Assembly: GCA_025128135.1 (NCBI GenBank)
Contig: JAHLYW010000035.1
Coordinates: forward strand, 1-64,000
Direction: 5' to 3'
Origin: Synechococcus sp. CS-1325
GTDB taxonomy: Bacteria > Cyanobacteriota > Cyanobacteriia > PCC-6307 > Cyanobiaceae
Length of the DNA stretch: 64,000 bases
Shown here in pieces: positions 43,677 through 52,585 of the stretch. Numbering within the stretch: the first letter of the stretch is position 1; each line of letters starts with the position of its first letter. The notes beneath the pieces were generated by a model. The model ran no database searches, was not told the DNA's origin, and saw only the letters and a list, made by a program, of their open reading frames with translations. The position numbers were made by a program, and so were the translations under genes.

Positions 43677-44963
43677 GTGACGACCACCCTCTCCCGCGCC
43701 ACGTTCACAGGCCTTCGTTGCAAGGAGTGTGGCCACCCCTACCCCGCCAGCGCTCTGCATGTCTGCGAAGACGTCTGCTTCGGACCGCTTGAGGTTGTCT
43801 ACGACTACGAGGCGATTCGAGCGCGGGTGAGCAGGGCCTCGATCGAGGCTGGCCCCAGCTCAATCTGGCGATATCGCGAATTCCTGCCGATCGAGGGGGA
43901 TCCGATCGATGTCGGCACCGGTTTCACCCCCCTGGTGCGGGCCAACCGGCTGGCACGCCGTCTGGGTCTCAAGCACCTCTACATCAAGAACGACGGCGTC
44001 AACATGCCGACCCTCTCCTTCAAGGACCGGGTGGTGTCGGTGGCACTCACCAGGGCACGGGAACTGGGATTCACCACGGTGAGCTGCGCCTCCACCGGGA
44101 ATCTGGCCAATTCCACCGCCGCCATCGCCGCCCATGCCGGGCTCGAATGCTGTGTGTTCATCCCCAGCGATCTGGAGCTCGGCAAGGTGCTGGGCACCTT
44201 GATCTACAACCCCACCCTGATGGCGGTGAAGGGCAACTACGACCAGGTGAACCGGCTCTGCTCAGAGGTGGCCAACACCTATGGCTGGGGCTTCGTGAAC
44301 ATCAACCTCAGGCCCTACTACTCGGAGGGCTCCAAAACCCTGGGCTACGAGGTGATCGAGCAGCTCGGCTGGCAACTCCCCGACCACATCGTGGCTCCCC
44401 TGGCCTCAGGCTCCCTGTTCACCAAGATCCGCAAGGGATTCGATGATTTCATCAAGGTGGGGCTTGTCGAGGAGAAGTCAGTCCGCTTCAGCGGTGCCCA
44501 AGCCGAAGGCTGCTCGCCGATCGCCCAGGCTTTTGCCGCCGGTCGTGATTTCATCACCCCGGTGAAACCCAACACCATTGCCAAATCGATCGCGATCGGC
44601 AATCCCGCAGACGGTCCGTACGCCCTGGATCTGGCCCGCCGCAGCGGCGGCACGATCAGCTCGGTCACCGATGAGGAGATCGTGGCCGGTATCCAGCTGC
44701 TGGCCGAAACGGAGGGCGTGTTCACCGAAACCGCCGGTGGCACCACGATCGCCGTGCTGAAGAAGCTGGCCGAGCAGGGCACGATTGATCCAGAGGAAAC
44801 CACCGTGGCCTACATCACCGGCAATGGCCTGAAAACCCTCGAGGCGATCAGCGGGGTGGTGGGTCAGCCCCACACAATCGAACCCCAGCTGGCCAGCTTC
44901 AACGCGGCCTGGGAGCGGGCCCAGTCCCTGCAACGGGCCAGCTGGGAGCCGATGGGGGTCTGA
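43677..44963 (+). CDS. thrC: threonine synthase
   Basis: A 428-residue PLP enzyme that makes threonine from O-phosphohomoserine. It begins with a zinc-ribbon-like segment ([24 protein letters not shown]). The PLP Lys is in [13 protein letters not shown] (about residue 116), with [20 protein letters not shown] for the cofactor phosphate. GTG 43677 is used because the open frame upstream is Gln/Arg-rich and continues antisense into the UPF0182 gene. Followed after 74 bp by a ThiS/MoaD-like gene. Confidence 0.93.
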   Translation: MTTTLSRATFTGLRCKECGHPYPASALHVCEDVCFGPLEVVYDYEAIRARVSRASIEAGPSSIWRYREFLPIEGDPIDVGTGFTPLVRANRLARRLGLKHLYIKNDGVNMPTLSFKDRVVSVALTRARELGFTTVSCASTGNLANSTAAIAAHAGLECCVFIPSDLELGKVLGTLIYNPTLMAVKGNYDQVNRLCSEVANTYGWGFVNINLRPYYSEGSKTLGYEVIEQLGWQLPDHIVAPLASGSLFTKIRKGFDDFIKVGLVEEKSVRFSGAQAEGCSPIAQAFAAGRDFITPVKPNTIAKSIAIGNPADGPYALDLARRSGGTISSVTDEEIVAGIQLLAETEGVFTETAGGTTIAVLKKLAEQGTIDPEETTVAYITGNGLKTLEAISGVVGQPHTIEPQLASFNAAWERAQSLQRASWEPMGV

Positions 44964-45037
44964 TCCCTGCCCGGTTCTGCGCTCCGTTCTGCCCTGGCGA
45001 TCAGGCCGCTGTTGTTTTCACCCCCACCCATCCGCCG

Positions 45038-45313
45038 ATGTCGATTCAGGTTCTGATCCCAACTCCGCTCCAGAAGTTCACCGCCGATCAATCCAGCGTG
45101 GATCTGGAAGCCGGCACGGTCGAGGAGATGCTTCAGGCTCTCGACGTTCACTTCCCCGGCATCCTGGCCCGTCTCACCGATGACAACGGCAAGTTGCGGC
45201 GCTTCCTGAACGTCTACGTCAACAGCGAGGACATCCGCTTTCTCGATCACCAGGCCACCGTTCTCAGCGATGGCGATGAAGTGAGCATCGTTCCCGCCGT
45301 GGCTGGTGGCTGA
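45038..45313 (+). CDS. ubiquitin-like sulfur carrier, MoaD/ThiS family
   Basis: A 91-residue beta-grasp protein ending [10 protein letters not shown], the diglycine that is activated and thiocarboxylated in sulfur carriers. The pattern [10 protein letters not shown]... [15 protein letters not shown]... [15 protein letters not shown] is closest to the CysO-like group. Its position directly after threonine synthase is notable, because related carriers donate sulfur to PLP enzymes of amino-acid synthesis. Partner enzymes and target are not visible here. Confidence 0.85.
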   Translation: MSIQVLIPTPLQKFTADQSSVDLEAGTVEEMLQALDVHFPGILARLTDDNGKLRRFLNVYVNSEDIRFLDHQATVLSDGDEVSIVPAVAGG

Positions 45314-45403
45314 ACCCCACCGGGCCAGTCAGTCTGAGAACTCAGCGATCCGGCAATCCTTCCCTCCAGCCCCATAGGCTTTTGTTCTGATCCGGCTGGA
45401 ACG

Positions 45404-46381
45404 ATGACCCAGGCAACCCGTCCCCCGGCAACCGGCTCCAGCCAGCCGGTCCATGGCAAGGCCCTGCTGTTCGACTATCGCCTGGCGGCCAATCCGGTCC
45501 GCCGGGGCCTCACCGAGCCGATTCCTGAAGGTCGCTGGGGGCCCGATCTCCATGCCGCGGGGCCGACGGCCATCATTCCTCTTGATCTCAGCGCCGGGCT
45601 GGGTTGCCAGGGGCCGGCCACCAGCCCTGCTCTCTCGGCCAACTTCGTGCGGATCCTCCCGGGGGAAGGCCTCCCGGTGGGTGTCAATGCCACCAGTTCT
45701 CTTTTCTTCGTGCTGCGAGGGGAAGGGTGTTGCCACCGCCCGAGCGCTGGCCAGAGCGGTGCATTCGAGCAGGCCTGGGCCACCGGCGACCTGTTCGTGC
45801 TGCCGGCCGGAGTTGCTCCCCGGCTTGAAGCCACAGCCGAAAGCGTTCTGTACTGGGTCCATGACGAACCCCTGCTCAGCTTCCTGGGGGTCAGGGCAGA
45901 GAGCCCCCGTTTTGTTCCCACCCACTATCCGGCGGCCTGGCTGCGCCAGGAGCTGGAGGCTCTGGCGGCCGATCCCACCAGCGCCCGCAGCAACCGGCTC
46001 AGCCTGCTCCTGGCCAACACCGATCTCCCCCTGAGCCGCACCGTCACCCACACCCTCTGGGCCATGTACGGACTGCTCCCGGCCGGCGCGGTTCAGCCGC
46101 CACACCGTCACCAGTCCGTGGCGCTCGATCTGGTGATCGACTGTCAGCCGGGCTGCACCACCCTCTCGGGGCCCGATCTCAATCCGGACGGCACGATCCG
46201 CAACCCCCTGCGGATGGAATGGGAAGCGGGCGCCGCCTTCGTGACCCCGCCGGGACACTGGCATTCCCACGTCAACGAGAGCGGCCACCCAGCCCTGCTG
46301 CTGCCGATCCAGGACGCCGGCCTACACACCTATCTGCGCAGCCTGGACATCCGCTTCAGCAGTGGTCTGGAAGGGGATTGA
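45404..46381 (+). CDS. bicupin-type protein, dioxygenase-like
   Basis: A 325-residue protein with two cupin halves. The first (about residues 75-160, VNATSSLFFVLRGEG... GDLFVLPAG) lacks the full metal His set. The second (about 215-310) has PPHRHQSVALDLVIDC and TPPGHWHSHVN, a good His-rich metal site, reminiscent of gentisate dioxygenase-like proteins. Substrate unknown. Its last 60 bp overlap antisense with the 3' end of ftsH. Confidence 0.75.
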   Translation: MTQATRPPATGSSQPVHGKALLFDYRLAANPVRRGLTEPIPEGRWGPDLHAAGPTAIIPLDLSAGLGCQGPATSPALSANFVRILPGEGLPVGVNATSSLFFVLRGEGCCHRPSAGQSGAFEQAWATGDLFVLPAGVAPRLEATAESVLYWVHDEPLLSFLGVRAESPRFVPTHYPAAWLRQELEALAADPTSARSNRLSLLLANTDLPLSRTVTHTLWAMYGLLPAGAVQPPHRHQSVALDLVIDCQPGCTTLSGPDLNPDGTIRNPLRMEWEAGAAFVTPPGHWHSHVNESGHPALLLPIQDAGLHTYLRSLDIRFSSGLEGD

Positions 46382-48316
46382 GCCTGGTGATGGGTCGCCG
46401 CCGGCCTTGTTGAGCAGCTGGGAGGCTTCGTAGGCCTCGACGATCTGGCGGAACGCATCGCCACCGAGGGTTTCCTGCTCGATCAGGCGCTCGACGAGGA
46501 GATCCAGCAGCTCGCGCCGAGGCCGCAACAGATCGAGGGCCTGATCAAGGGCCTGCTGGGCCAGATCATGCACCTGGGAATCAATCCTGCGGCCGGTGCT
46601 TTCGGCGTAGCTCGGGCGGGTGTGGATCAGGTCTCTGCCGAGGAAAACTTCGGCGGCATCGCCTTCGAGTGCCACGGGCCCCAGGCCGGAGAAGCCGTAG
46701 CGGGTCACCATCTCACGGCAGATCTGCGTGGCCATCTGCAGGTCTCCGGAGGCCCCCTGGGTGATCTCGCCGGGGCCGAACACCACCAGTTCAGCGGCTC
46801 TTCCCCCCATCACCACCACCAGCCTGTCGCGGAGGTAGGCCCGGCTGATCAAGCCTGAATCGAGGATGTCCTCGTCGGGGGTGGTCCGGGCAAATCCACC
46901 CACTCCGCCGGAGCGGGGCAGCAGGGTGACCTTGTCGAGCTGATCGCCATGGGGGAGGAGGGTGGTCAGCAGGGCGTGGCCCACTTCGTGGTAGCCGATC
47001 AACCGCTTCTTGGCGCTGTCCTGGAGCGGCGCGACGGAAAGCCCCATGGTGATGCGCTCCAGGGCGTCGTTGAGGGCGAGATCGTCGATGCAGCTCATCT
47101 GCCGCCGGGCGGTGAGGATGGCTCCCTCGTTGAGCAGGTTGGCCAGGTCGGCGCCTGAAAAACCTGGCGTCCGGGCAGCCCAGGCCGCCAGAGACACCTC
47201 CGGCGAAAGGGGACGCGTCCGGGCATGGACGGCCAGGATCGCCTCGCGGCCACGGCGGTCCGGCAGGTCGACGTTGATCTGCCGATCGAATCGACCCGGC
47301 CTGGTCAGGGCGACATCCAGCACATCGGAGCGGTTGGTGGCGGCCAGCAGAATCACGCCCGAGTTCTCCTCGAACCCATCCATCTCCGTGAGCAACTGGT
47401 TGAGGGTCTGCTCCCGCTCGTCGTTGCCGCCACCGATGCCGGCCCCACGCTGGCGCCCGACCGCGTCGACCTCATCGATGAAAATGATGCAGGGGGCTTT
47501 CTCCTTGGCGCGTTTGAAGAGATCACGCACCCGGCTTGCCCCCACGCCAACGAACATCTCGACGAATTCGGAGGCGGCCATTGAGAAAAAAGGCACGCCC
47601 GCTTCACCGGCAATCGCCTTGGCCAGCAGGGTTTTGCCCGTGCCGGGCGGACCGACCAGCAGCACCCCCTTGGGAATCTTGGCGCCGATCGAGGTGAACC
47701 TCTCCGGCTGCCTCAGGAAGGTGACCACCTCCTGGAGTTCCTCCTTGGCCTCATTGATGCCGGCCACATCCTCGAAGCGCACCGTCATCGTGCCTTCCTC
47801 CTGAAGGCGCGGCTGGCTGCGGCCGAAGCCAAGGGCCTTGTTGGCCACCTGGGAGGAGCGCTTGATCAGCAGGGTGAGCCCGCCGACCAGCAGAACCACC
47901 AGCAGAACGTTCACCAACAGGCCGGCCGATGCATCCTGGGCGCGCTCGTCACGGACGCTGAGCGGCACGTTGGCCTGCTGGGCGGTGCTCAGCAGCAACG
48001 AATCATTGGCGAAGACGGCAACGTCCGCCCGGGTTCCATCGGTGAAGGCAACGGAAACCTCCCGCTGACGCGGTGAGAGATCGAGCTCCTTGACCTTGCC
48101 GGTGCGGATCAGCTGCAGCAGCTCGCTGTAGGAGGGTGGCGGTGAGCTTCTTTGGCCAAGACCCCCCAGCAGGCTGGGGCGGGAAGGCTCGGCTGCCGGC
48201 TGCACCGGGGGGGTCAGCGGGGGTGTGATGGTGGGTTCACCGGAGCTGGCTGAGCTGGAGAGATCGGTGGAAATCGCCGGAACAGGGCCTTGGCCGGATG
48301 GCCAGAGCGGATACAT
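46322..48316 (-). CDS. ftsH: FtsH ATP-dependent zinc metalloprotease
   Basis: 664 residues from the ATG at 48314-48316; an ATG at 48397 would add 27 residues but leave only 20 bp to divergent rpmF. After a Pro/Ser-rich N-terminus comes an FtsH_ext-like domain ([19 protein letters not shown]...) and one membrane helix (about 130-152). Walker A GPPGTGKT is at 222-229, the pore motif FVEMFVG and SRH follow, and the protease site HEVGH is at 443-447. The usual first N-terminal helix is not seen. FtsH degrades damaged membrane proteins, including D1 of photosystem II. Confidence 0.93.
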   Translation of the reverse strand: MYPLWPSGQGPVPAISTDLSSSASSGEPTITPPLTPPVQPAAEPSRPSLLGGLGQRSSPPPSYSELLQLIRTGKVKELDLSPRQREVSVAFTDGTRADVAVFANDSLLLSTAQQANVPLSVRDERAQDASAGLLVNVLLVVLLVGGLTLLIKRSSQVANKALGFGRSQPRLQEEGTMTVRFEDVAGINEAKEELQEVVTFLRQPERFTSIGAKIPKGVLLVGPPGTGKTLLAKAIAGEAGVPFFSMAASEFVEMFVGVGASRVRDLFKRAKEKAPCIIFIDEVDAVGRQRGAGIGGGNDEREQTLNQLLTEMDGFEENSGVILLAATNRSDVLDVALTRPGRFDRQINVDLPDRRGREAILAVHARTRPLSPEVSLAAWAARTPGFSGADLANLLNEGAILTARRQMSCIDDLALNDALERITMGLSVAPLQDSAKKRLIGYHEVGHALLTTLLPHGDQLDKVTLLPRSGGVGGFARTTPDEDILDSGLISRAYLRDRLVVVMGGRAAELVVFGPGEITQGASGDLQMATQICREMVTRYGFSGLGPVALEGDAAEVFLGRDLIHTRPSYAESTGRRIDSQVHDLAQQALDQALDLLRPRRELLDLLVERLIEQETLGGDAFRQIVEAYEASQLLNKAGGDPSPGSIPFQTTAEADVQAAQIGV

Positions 48317-48417
48317 GGCAGATGTGCTGCTCACAGGACTGGCACTTCTGTTCAGTTTAACGATTTGACGAAAGGCCTCCCCGAAGCGGATGATCATTGT
48401 TTGGATCAGGAAAGGGA

Positions 48418-48597
48418 ATGGCCGCTCCCAAGAAGAAAACCTCGAAGGGGAAGCGCAACCAGCGTCATGCCCACTGGAAAGCCCAGGCAACCGTTGCGGC
48501 CAGGAAGGCTCTCTCGCTCGGCAAGGCTGTGCTCAGTGGCCGGGCCCAGGGATTCGTCTATCCGATCGATGACGCCGCCGAAGACGAAGCCAGCTGA
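48418..48597 (+). CDS. rpmF: 50S ribosomal protein L32
   Basis: A 59-residue ribosomal protein, [20 protein letters not shown]..., with the typical [13 protein letters not shown]-terminal half. The ATG at 48418 is preceded by a strong AGGAAAGGGA Shine-Dalgarno, which decides the start over earlier in-frame codons. It lacks the zinc Cys set, as in cyanobacterial and plastid L32. Divergent from ftsH. Confidence 0.96.
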   Translation: MAAPKKKTSKGKRNQRHAHWKAQATVAARKALSLGKAVLSGRAQGFVYPIDDAAEDEAS

Positions 48598-48790
48598 GCC
48601 CCTGGGCGGCTTGGACAGCTCTCTTCAGCCTTCACTGCACCCAGTCCGCCCGGATTGCAGACAGACGTACTGATTGCAGGATTCTGGCTGCTTCCGAGGC
48701 TGAAGATCTGTCCACAGGGCGGAAATCGGCTTCCTGCCGGCAAGTGGCTGCCGATCATTCCGCCTCAAGCCTCAGGTCGGCGCCCGACGC
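48598..48790. other. convergent gap with imperfect hairpin
   Basis: A 193-bp gap between rpmF (plus) and a DUF565 gene (minus). Positions 48719-48763 can form an imperfect hairpin with arms GCGGAAATCGGC and GCCGATCATTCCGC. There is no T-run on either side. It may act in transcript ending. No gene seen. Confidence 0.35.
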
Positions 48791-49135
48791 TCAGGAGCCG
48801 AGTTTGAAGCCTTCCAGCACCACGGCGTAAACCAGGCCGATCCTGGCGTTGTCACAGAGCACCCAGCCCAGCGAAGGCTTCCCCTTCACCCAGTGGCTCC
48901 GCAGCCGAACCAGCAGCTCGACAAGCACCACCATGGCCAGGACCACCAGCGGCCGCAGGCCCAGTCGGAACAGGACATAGGTGGTGAGATTGTTGCCGGC
49001 AAAAAGCCCGACCAGCAGAGCCAGCCAGGCCAGGCTGCGTTTTCGCCAATTGCCGCGCAGCCAGTCGAGCACCAGGTGATTGAGCCGCTCCAGCAACAGC
49101 TGGAAGCGGGTGGCCTGGAAGGGCTGGCGGCTCAT
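48791..49135 (-). CDS. DUF565/Ycf20-like membrane protein
   Basis: 114 residues from ATG 49133-49135 (MSRQPFQATRFQ). Two or three hydrophobic helices follow RLNHLVLDWLRGNWRKRSLAWLALLVGLFAGNNLTTYV, then VVLAMVVLVELLVRLRSHWVKG. This resembles the Ycf20/DUF565 family of cyanobacteria and plastids, implicated in non-photochemical quenching in algae. Function here is unproven. Confidence 0.75.
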   Translation of the reverse strand: MSRQPFQATRFQLLLERLNHLVLDWLRGNWRKRSLAWLALLVGLFAGNNLTTYVLFRLGLRPLVVLAMVVLVELLVRLRSHWVKGKPSLGWVLCDNARIGLVYAVVLEGFKLGS

Positions 49136-49209
49136 CGAGGGGATAGACGGGGTTGTGAAGGGAAAACTGGATGGATCGATCACGCTTGCGCGCAGCGTAA
49201 GAGGCCTTG

Positions 49210-51180
49210 ATGGGGAGGAACAGCCCAGAATGCTCTGATTCCGGTGAGAACCTGGTGCTGAATCGCCTGCCCGAGCAGTGCTGGCAGTTGCCCAGGCCGC
49301 TCGAAGCCGTCGGAGCGGGCGCTGAAGCCCTTGCCCTCAGCCGGCTGGGCTTGCCGCCGGAGCTGCTGGCCGTGCTGCGGCGGCGCGGCTACGAAAGCGC
49401 CGAAGCGATCGATGCCTTGCTGGTTCCGGCAGCAGCGCCTGATCCCGGAACCCATTTCAACGATCTCGGCAAGGCCGTGGACCGCCTCCGCCGCGCCTGC
49501 CGTTCGGCCGAGGCGGTGGCCATCTGCGGGGACTACGACGCCGACGGCATGACCAGCACGGCTCTGTTGATGGGGGTGCTGCAACGGCTGGGGGCCAGGC
49601 CGGTCGCCGCGATTCCCAGCCGCCAGGACGATGGCTATGGCCTCAATCCCGCCATGGTCAAACGGCTGGCAGGCGATGGAATCTCCCTGTTGGTCACCGT
49701 CGATAACGGCATCGCCGCCACGGAGGCTCTCGCCTGTGCCCGCGAGCTGCAGGTGGAGGTGATCCTCACCGACCACCACACCCTGCCACCGGAGGAGCCG
49801 CCCTATCTGGCCCTGCTGCACCCGGCCCGTACCCCGGCCGATTCGCCGTTTCGCGGTCTGGCCGGTGTCGGCCTGGCCTATGTGCTGGCCGTGGCCCTGG
49901 CCGGCAGTTTTGATCGTGCTGACGCCACGGCCATGGCCCTTGATCTGTTCTGCATCGGCACCATCGCTGACATGGCGCCGCTGCTGGGGGTGAACAGACG
50001 CTGGCTCCAGGATGGATTGCCACGCCTTCACGGCTCCAGCCTGCCCGGCCTGCAGGCCCTGCAACGGCTCGCCGGTGTCGGGGACACCCCCCTTGATGCC
50101 ACCGCCGTGGCCTTTCAACTGGCCCCGCGCATCAACGCGGTCGGACGCCTCGGTGATCCCCAGCTGGTCGTCGAGCTGCTCACCACCGATGATCGGGATC
50201 GGGCGATGGAGCTGGCCCAGGAGTGTGAAGCGCTCAACCGTCAGCGCCGCGAACTCTGCGATGCGATCGAAGCGGAGGCGGTGGCCCTGGTGGAGGCGGA
50301 TGGGCCGCAGCGCCCCCCCTTCCTGCTGCTGGCGCAGGGCCACTGGCACCATGGCGTGATCGGTGTGGTGGCTGCCCGGCTGGTGGAACGCTATGGCCTG
50401 CCGGTTGCCCTGCTGGCCAGCGAAGGCAACGGGCGCCTGCGCTCTTCGGTGCGTGCACCCCGCGGTTTCGCCGTCGATGCGGCCCTGCGCCATTGCCACC
50501 AACTACTGGAACGCCACGGCGGCCACCCCGCCGCCGGTGGATTCACGGTGCGGGCCGAGAAGGTGGCCTCGCTCCACGAAAGTCTCAATGCGCTGGCGGC
50601 GGCTTGGCTCTCTGGCCAGGGCAGCGGCATCGCGGTGGAGCCTGAGGCCAGGCTCAGCCTCGATCAGATCAACTGGGCGTTCTGGAAAAGCCTGCAGCGG
50701 CTGGAGCCGATGGGAGCCGGTTTCGCCGCGCCGGTGTTCTGGAGTGCCCGCTGCCAGGTGGTGGAGCAGCGGCTGTTGCGTGGCGGCCATCTCCAACTCA
50801 AGCTGAGCCAGAACGACACCGGCCACAGGGCCATCGCCTGGCGCTGGCAAGGGGAGGGAATGGTTCCTGAGCTGGTGGATATGGCCTACCGCCTGCGCAG
50901 CAATCACTGGCAGGGGGAGGAGCGGCTCCAGCTTGAAGTGGTGGGCCTGCGACCGAGCGGCTCGGGCGAAGTGGTGCTGCGCCGAAAGCAGCGCACCTAC
51001 TGGTGTCGCCGGGCGGGACAAGCCGTGAAGATCCGCAATGAAGCCGGCGAGGAAATCAGCTCAGGTGAGATCGGGCCCGGCTCTGGGCTGAATTCAGGGA
51101 TGGAGGGTGGGGCCGAGCGGCATCCCTATCTGAAGGGGCTGTTCGAGGAGGCGGCCCTTGCCCTGGGCCTGGCCGCCTGA
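49210..51180 (+). CDS. recJ: single-strand DNA exonuclease RecJ
   Basis: About 656 residues. DHH phosphoesterase motifs are present: DYDADG at 108-113, DHH beginning at residue 188 (ILTDHHTLPPE), the DHHA1 region RSSVRAPRGFAVDAALRHCHQLLERHGGHPAAGGFTV with the GGH motif, and an OB-like C-terminal domain. RecJ degrades single-stranded DNA 5' to 3' in recombination and mismatch repair. The ATG at 49210 follows a TTG at 49207. Its stop is only a few bases from the convergent psb30 stop. Confidence 0.95.
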   Translation: MGRNSPECSDSGENLVLNRLPEQCWQLPRPLEAVGAGAEALALSRLGLPPELLAVLRRRGYESAEAIDALLVPAAAPDPGTHFNDLGKAVDRLRRACRSAEAVAICGDYDADGMTSTALLMGVLQRLGARPVAAIPSRQDDGYGLNPAMVKRLAGDGISLLVTVDNGIAATEALACARELQVEVILTDHHTLPPEEPPYLALLHPARTPADSPFRGLAGVGLAYVLAVALAGSFDRADATAMALDLFCIGTIADMAPLLGVNRRWLQDGLPRLHGSSLPGLQALQRLAGVGDTPLDATAVAFQLAPRINAVGRLGDPQLVVELLTTDDRDRAMELAQECEALNRQRRELCDAIEAEAVALVEADGPQRPPFLLLAQGHWHHGVIGVVAARLVERYGLPVALLASEGNGRLRSSVRAPRGFAVDAALRHCHQLLERHGGHPAAGGFTVRAEKVASLHESLNALAAAWLSGQGSGIAVEPEARLSLDQINWAFWKSLQRLEPMGAGFAAPVFWSARCQVVEQRLLRGGHLQLKLSQNDTGHRAIAWRWQGEGMVPELVDMAYRLRSNHWQGEERLQLEVVGLRPSGSGEVVLRRKQRTYWCRRAGQAVKIRNEAGEEISSGEIGPGSGLNSGMEGGAERHPYLKGLFEEAALALGLAA

Positions 51181-51183
51181 GCC

Positions 51184-51291
51184 TCAGAGGGCACCACGGC
51201 GATAGAAGAGGATGAACACCACAGCCGGACCAGCCAGGGTGATCAACGCCAGAGCCATGAAGTTGGCGATCAGATGGATGTCGATACCCAT
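51184..51291 (-). CDS. psb30: photosystem II protein Psb30 (Ycf12)
   Basis: A 35-residue single-helix protein, ATG at 51289-51291, stop at 51184-51186. The N-terminus [20 protein letters not shown] and C-terminus [15 protein letters not shown] match the Psb30/Ycf12 family closely. Psb30 is a small intrinsic subunit of photosystem II near PsbJ/PsbK and cytochrome b559, found in the thylakoid membrane. It is too short for routine ORF calling. The gene is convergent with recJ and divergent from the YkgJ gene. Confidence 0.92.
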   Translation of the reverse strand: MGIDIHLIANFMALALITLAGPAVVFILFYRRGAL

Positions 51292-51372
51292 GGACGGCAA
51301 GCTCACGAACGGGACGGTCTGCGGATCAGGTTACGGGAAGCGGCCCCGCTCGCCCGGGTTCCACCCATGCCA

Positions 51373-51391
51373 CTGTGACGGCTTGTCACAG
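51373..51391. promoter_or_regulatory. CRP-like palindrome between psb30 and the YkgJ gene
   Basis: Perfect 7-bp arms CTGTGAC (51373-51379) and GTCACAG (51385-51391) with a 5-nt centre. It contains TGTGA and TCACA half-sites as in CRP/SyCRP operators, but spaced by 7 instead of the usual 6 bases. It sits 9 bp before the YkgJ start and about 80 bp upstream of psb30. Confidence 0.5.
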
Positions 51392-51399
51392 CATCACCG

Positions 51400-51765
51400 G
51401 TGGAGCTGATGGGCTGCGGAAGTGAATGGAGGTGCATCGGCGGCTGCGGAGCCTGCTGTCGATTGGATCCGGAGCGCCGCAGCGAGGCCCTGGAAGCCCT
51501 CAGTGCCGATCAGCGCAGTCGCTATCTGGCGATGGTGGGCAGCGATGGCTGGTGCATCCATTTCGACACCGGTGGACGTCGCTGCCGCATTTACGACGAT
51601 CGCCCCGAGTTCTGCCGGGTCAGCAGCCTGGCTGAGCTGTTTGACGTGCCGATCGAGCAGGCCGATGCTTTCGCGATCGCCTGCTGCAGCCAGCAGATCA
51701 GGCAGGAGTTCGGCGGACGCAGCAGGGTGTTGCGGCGGTTCGAGCAGGCCACCGGGCAGCCATGA
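51400..51765 (+). CDS. YkgJ-family cysteine-cluster protein
   Basis: A 121-residue protein from GTG 51400. Cysteines are arranged CIGGCGACC near the N-terminus, then WCIHF, CRIYDDRPEFCRV and CC, which fit the YkgJ zinc- or Fe-S-binding signature. Function unknown; members are often linked to metal centres. Overlaps the next gene (first UPF0016 half) by four bases. Confidence 0.85.
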   Translation: MELMGCGSEWRCIGGCGACCRLDPERRSEALEALSADQRSRYLAMVGSDGWCIHFDTGGRRCRIYDDRPEFCRVSSLAELFDVPIEQADAFAIACCSQQIRQEFGGRSRVLRRFEQATGQP

Positions 51766-52124
51766 GCGACGACAGCGCAGCCAAGGGCGAAACGTCCGAA
51801 CCGATGGAGGCCCCCCCTGCCAAGGGTGAGGCCACCCTGCTTTCGATCATCCTGACCACCTTCACCACGGTGTTCCTGGCCGAACTCGGAGACAAAACCC
51901 AGCTCGCCGCCCTGCTGCTGGCTGCCGAGTCGGGCCGGCCCCTGCTGGTGTTCGCCGGGGCGGCCCTTGCCCTGATCTGCTCGAGCCTGGTGGGGGTGTT
52001 GCTGGGTCGCTGGCTGGCGGCGCTGCTGCCGCCCCAGCGACTGGAGCGGATCTCCGGTGCGCTGATGGTGGGCCTGGGCCTCTGGCTCGGCGCCCAGGCC
52101 AGCGTTGGCCTGCTCAATCCCTGA
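51762..52124 (+). CDS. UPF0016/GDT1-type Mn transporter, half-size subunit A
   Basis: A 120-residue protein, half the length of single-chain UPF0016 proteins. An acidic N-terminal tail precedes TFTTVFLAELGDKTQLAALLLAAESGRP with the E-L-G-D-K-T-Q motif on a membrane helix, and two more hydrophobic helices. The family exports Mn2+ and Ca2+ (Mnx in Synechocystis; TMEM165 in animals). Paired half-genes in some cyanobacteria form a heteromeric exchanger. The partner follows 33 bp later. Confidence 0.88.
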   Translation: MSDDSAAKGETSEPMEAPPAKGEATLLSIILTTFTTVFLAELGDKTQLAALLLAAESGRPLLVFAGAALALICSSLVGVLLGRWLAALLPPQRLERISGALMVGLGLWLGAQASVGLLNP

Positions 52125-52157
52125 GTCTGATCCTGATCCTTCGAACCCCCTGGGCCG

Positions 52158-52442
52158 ATGCATCTGCCACTGCTTGCCTCCACCTTCGTCACGGTCTTCC
52201 TGGCCGAACTCGGCGACAAGACCCAGCTCACGATCGTGACGATCAGCGGCACCTCCACCAGACCGGTGGCGGTGTTTCTGGGCAGCGCGGGAGCGCTGGT
52301 GCTGGCGAGTCTGCTGGGGGCATTCGCGGGTGGATCCCTCTCCAGCCTGATCCCTGCCGATGCTCTCCAGCTCGCCGCCTCGCTCGGTTTTCTGCTGATC
52401 GGCGGCAGGTTGATCCTTCGGGCCTCAAGGGAAGATTCGTAA
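52158..52442 (+). CDS. UPF0016/GDT1-type Mn transporter, half-size subunit B
   Basis: A 94-residue protein with TFVTVFLAELGDKTQLTIVTISGTSTRPVAVFLG carrying the same E-L-G-D-K-T-Q motif, and three hydrophobic helices. With the preceding gene it would build one complete two-motif transporter. It lacks the N-terminal acidic tail of subunit A. Confidence 0.88.
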   Translation: MHLPLLASTFVTVFLAELGDKTQLTIVTISGTSTRPVAVFLGSAGALVLASLLGAFAGGSLSSLIPADALQLAASLGFLLIGGRLILRASREDS

Positions 52443-52585
52443 AGTGGTTGGATGGCAACGATGGTCGTGGGTATCGCAACGCGCCCGGGATCCTCGTTTT
52501 GGAAAACTCCAGGGTTTTCCTGCCGCTGATCTGACCGCCTGATGGGCGTCCACAGCGCCCCAAACCTCCCTTGAATCCCGCTCCG

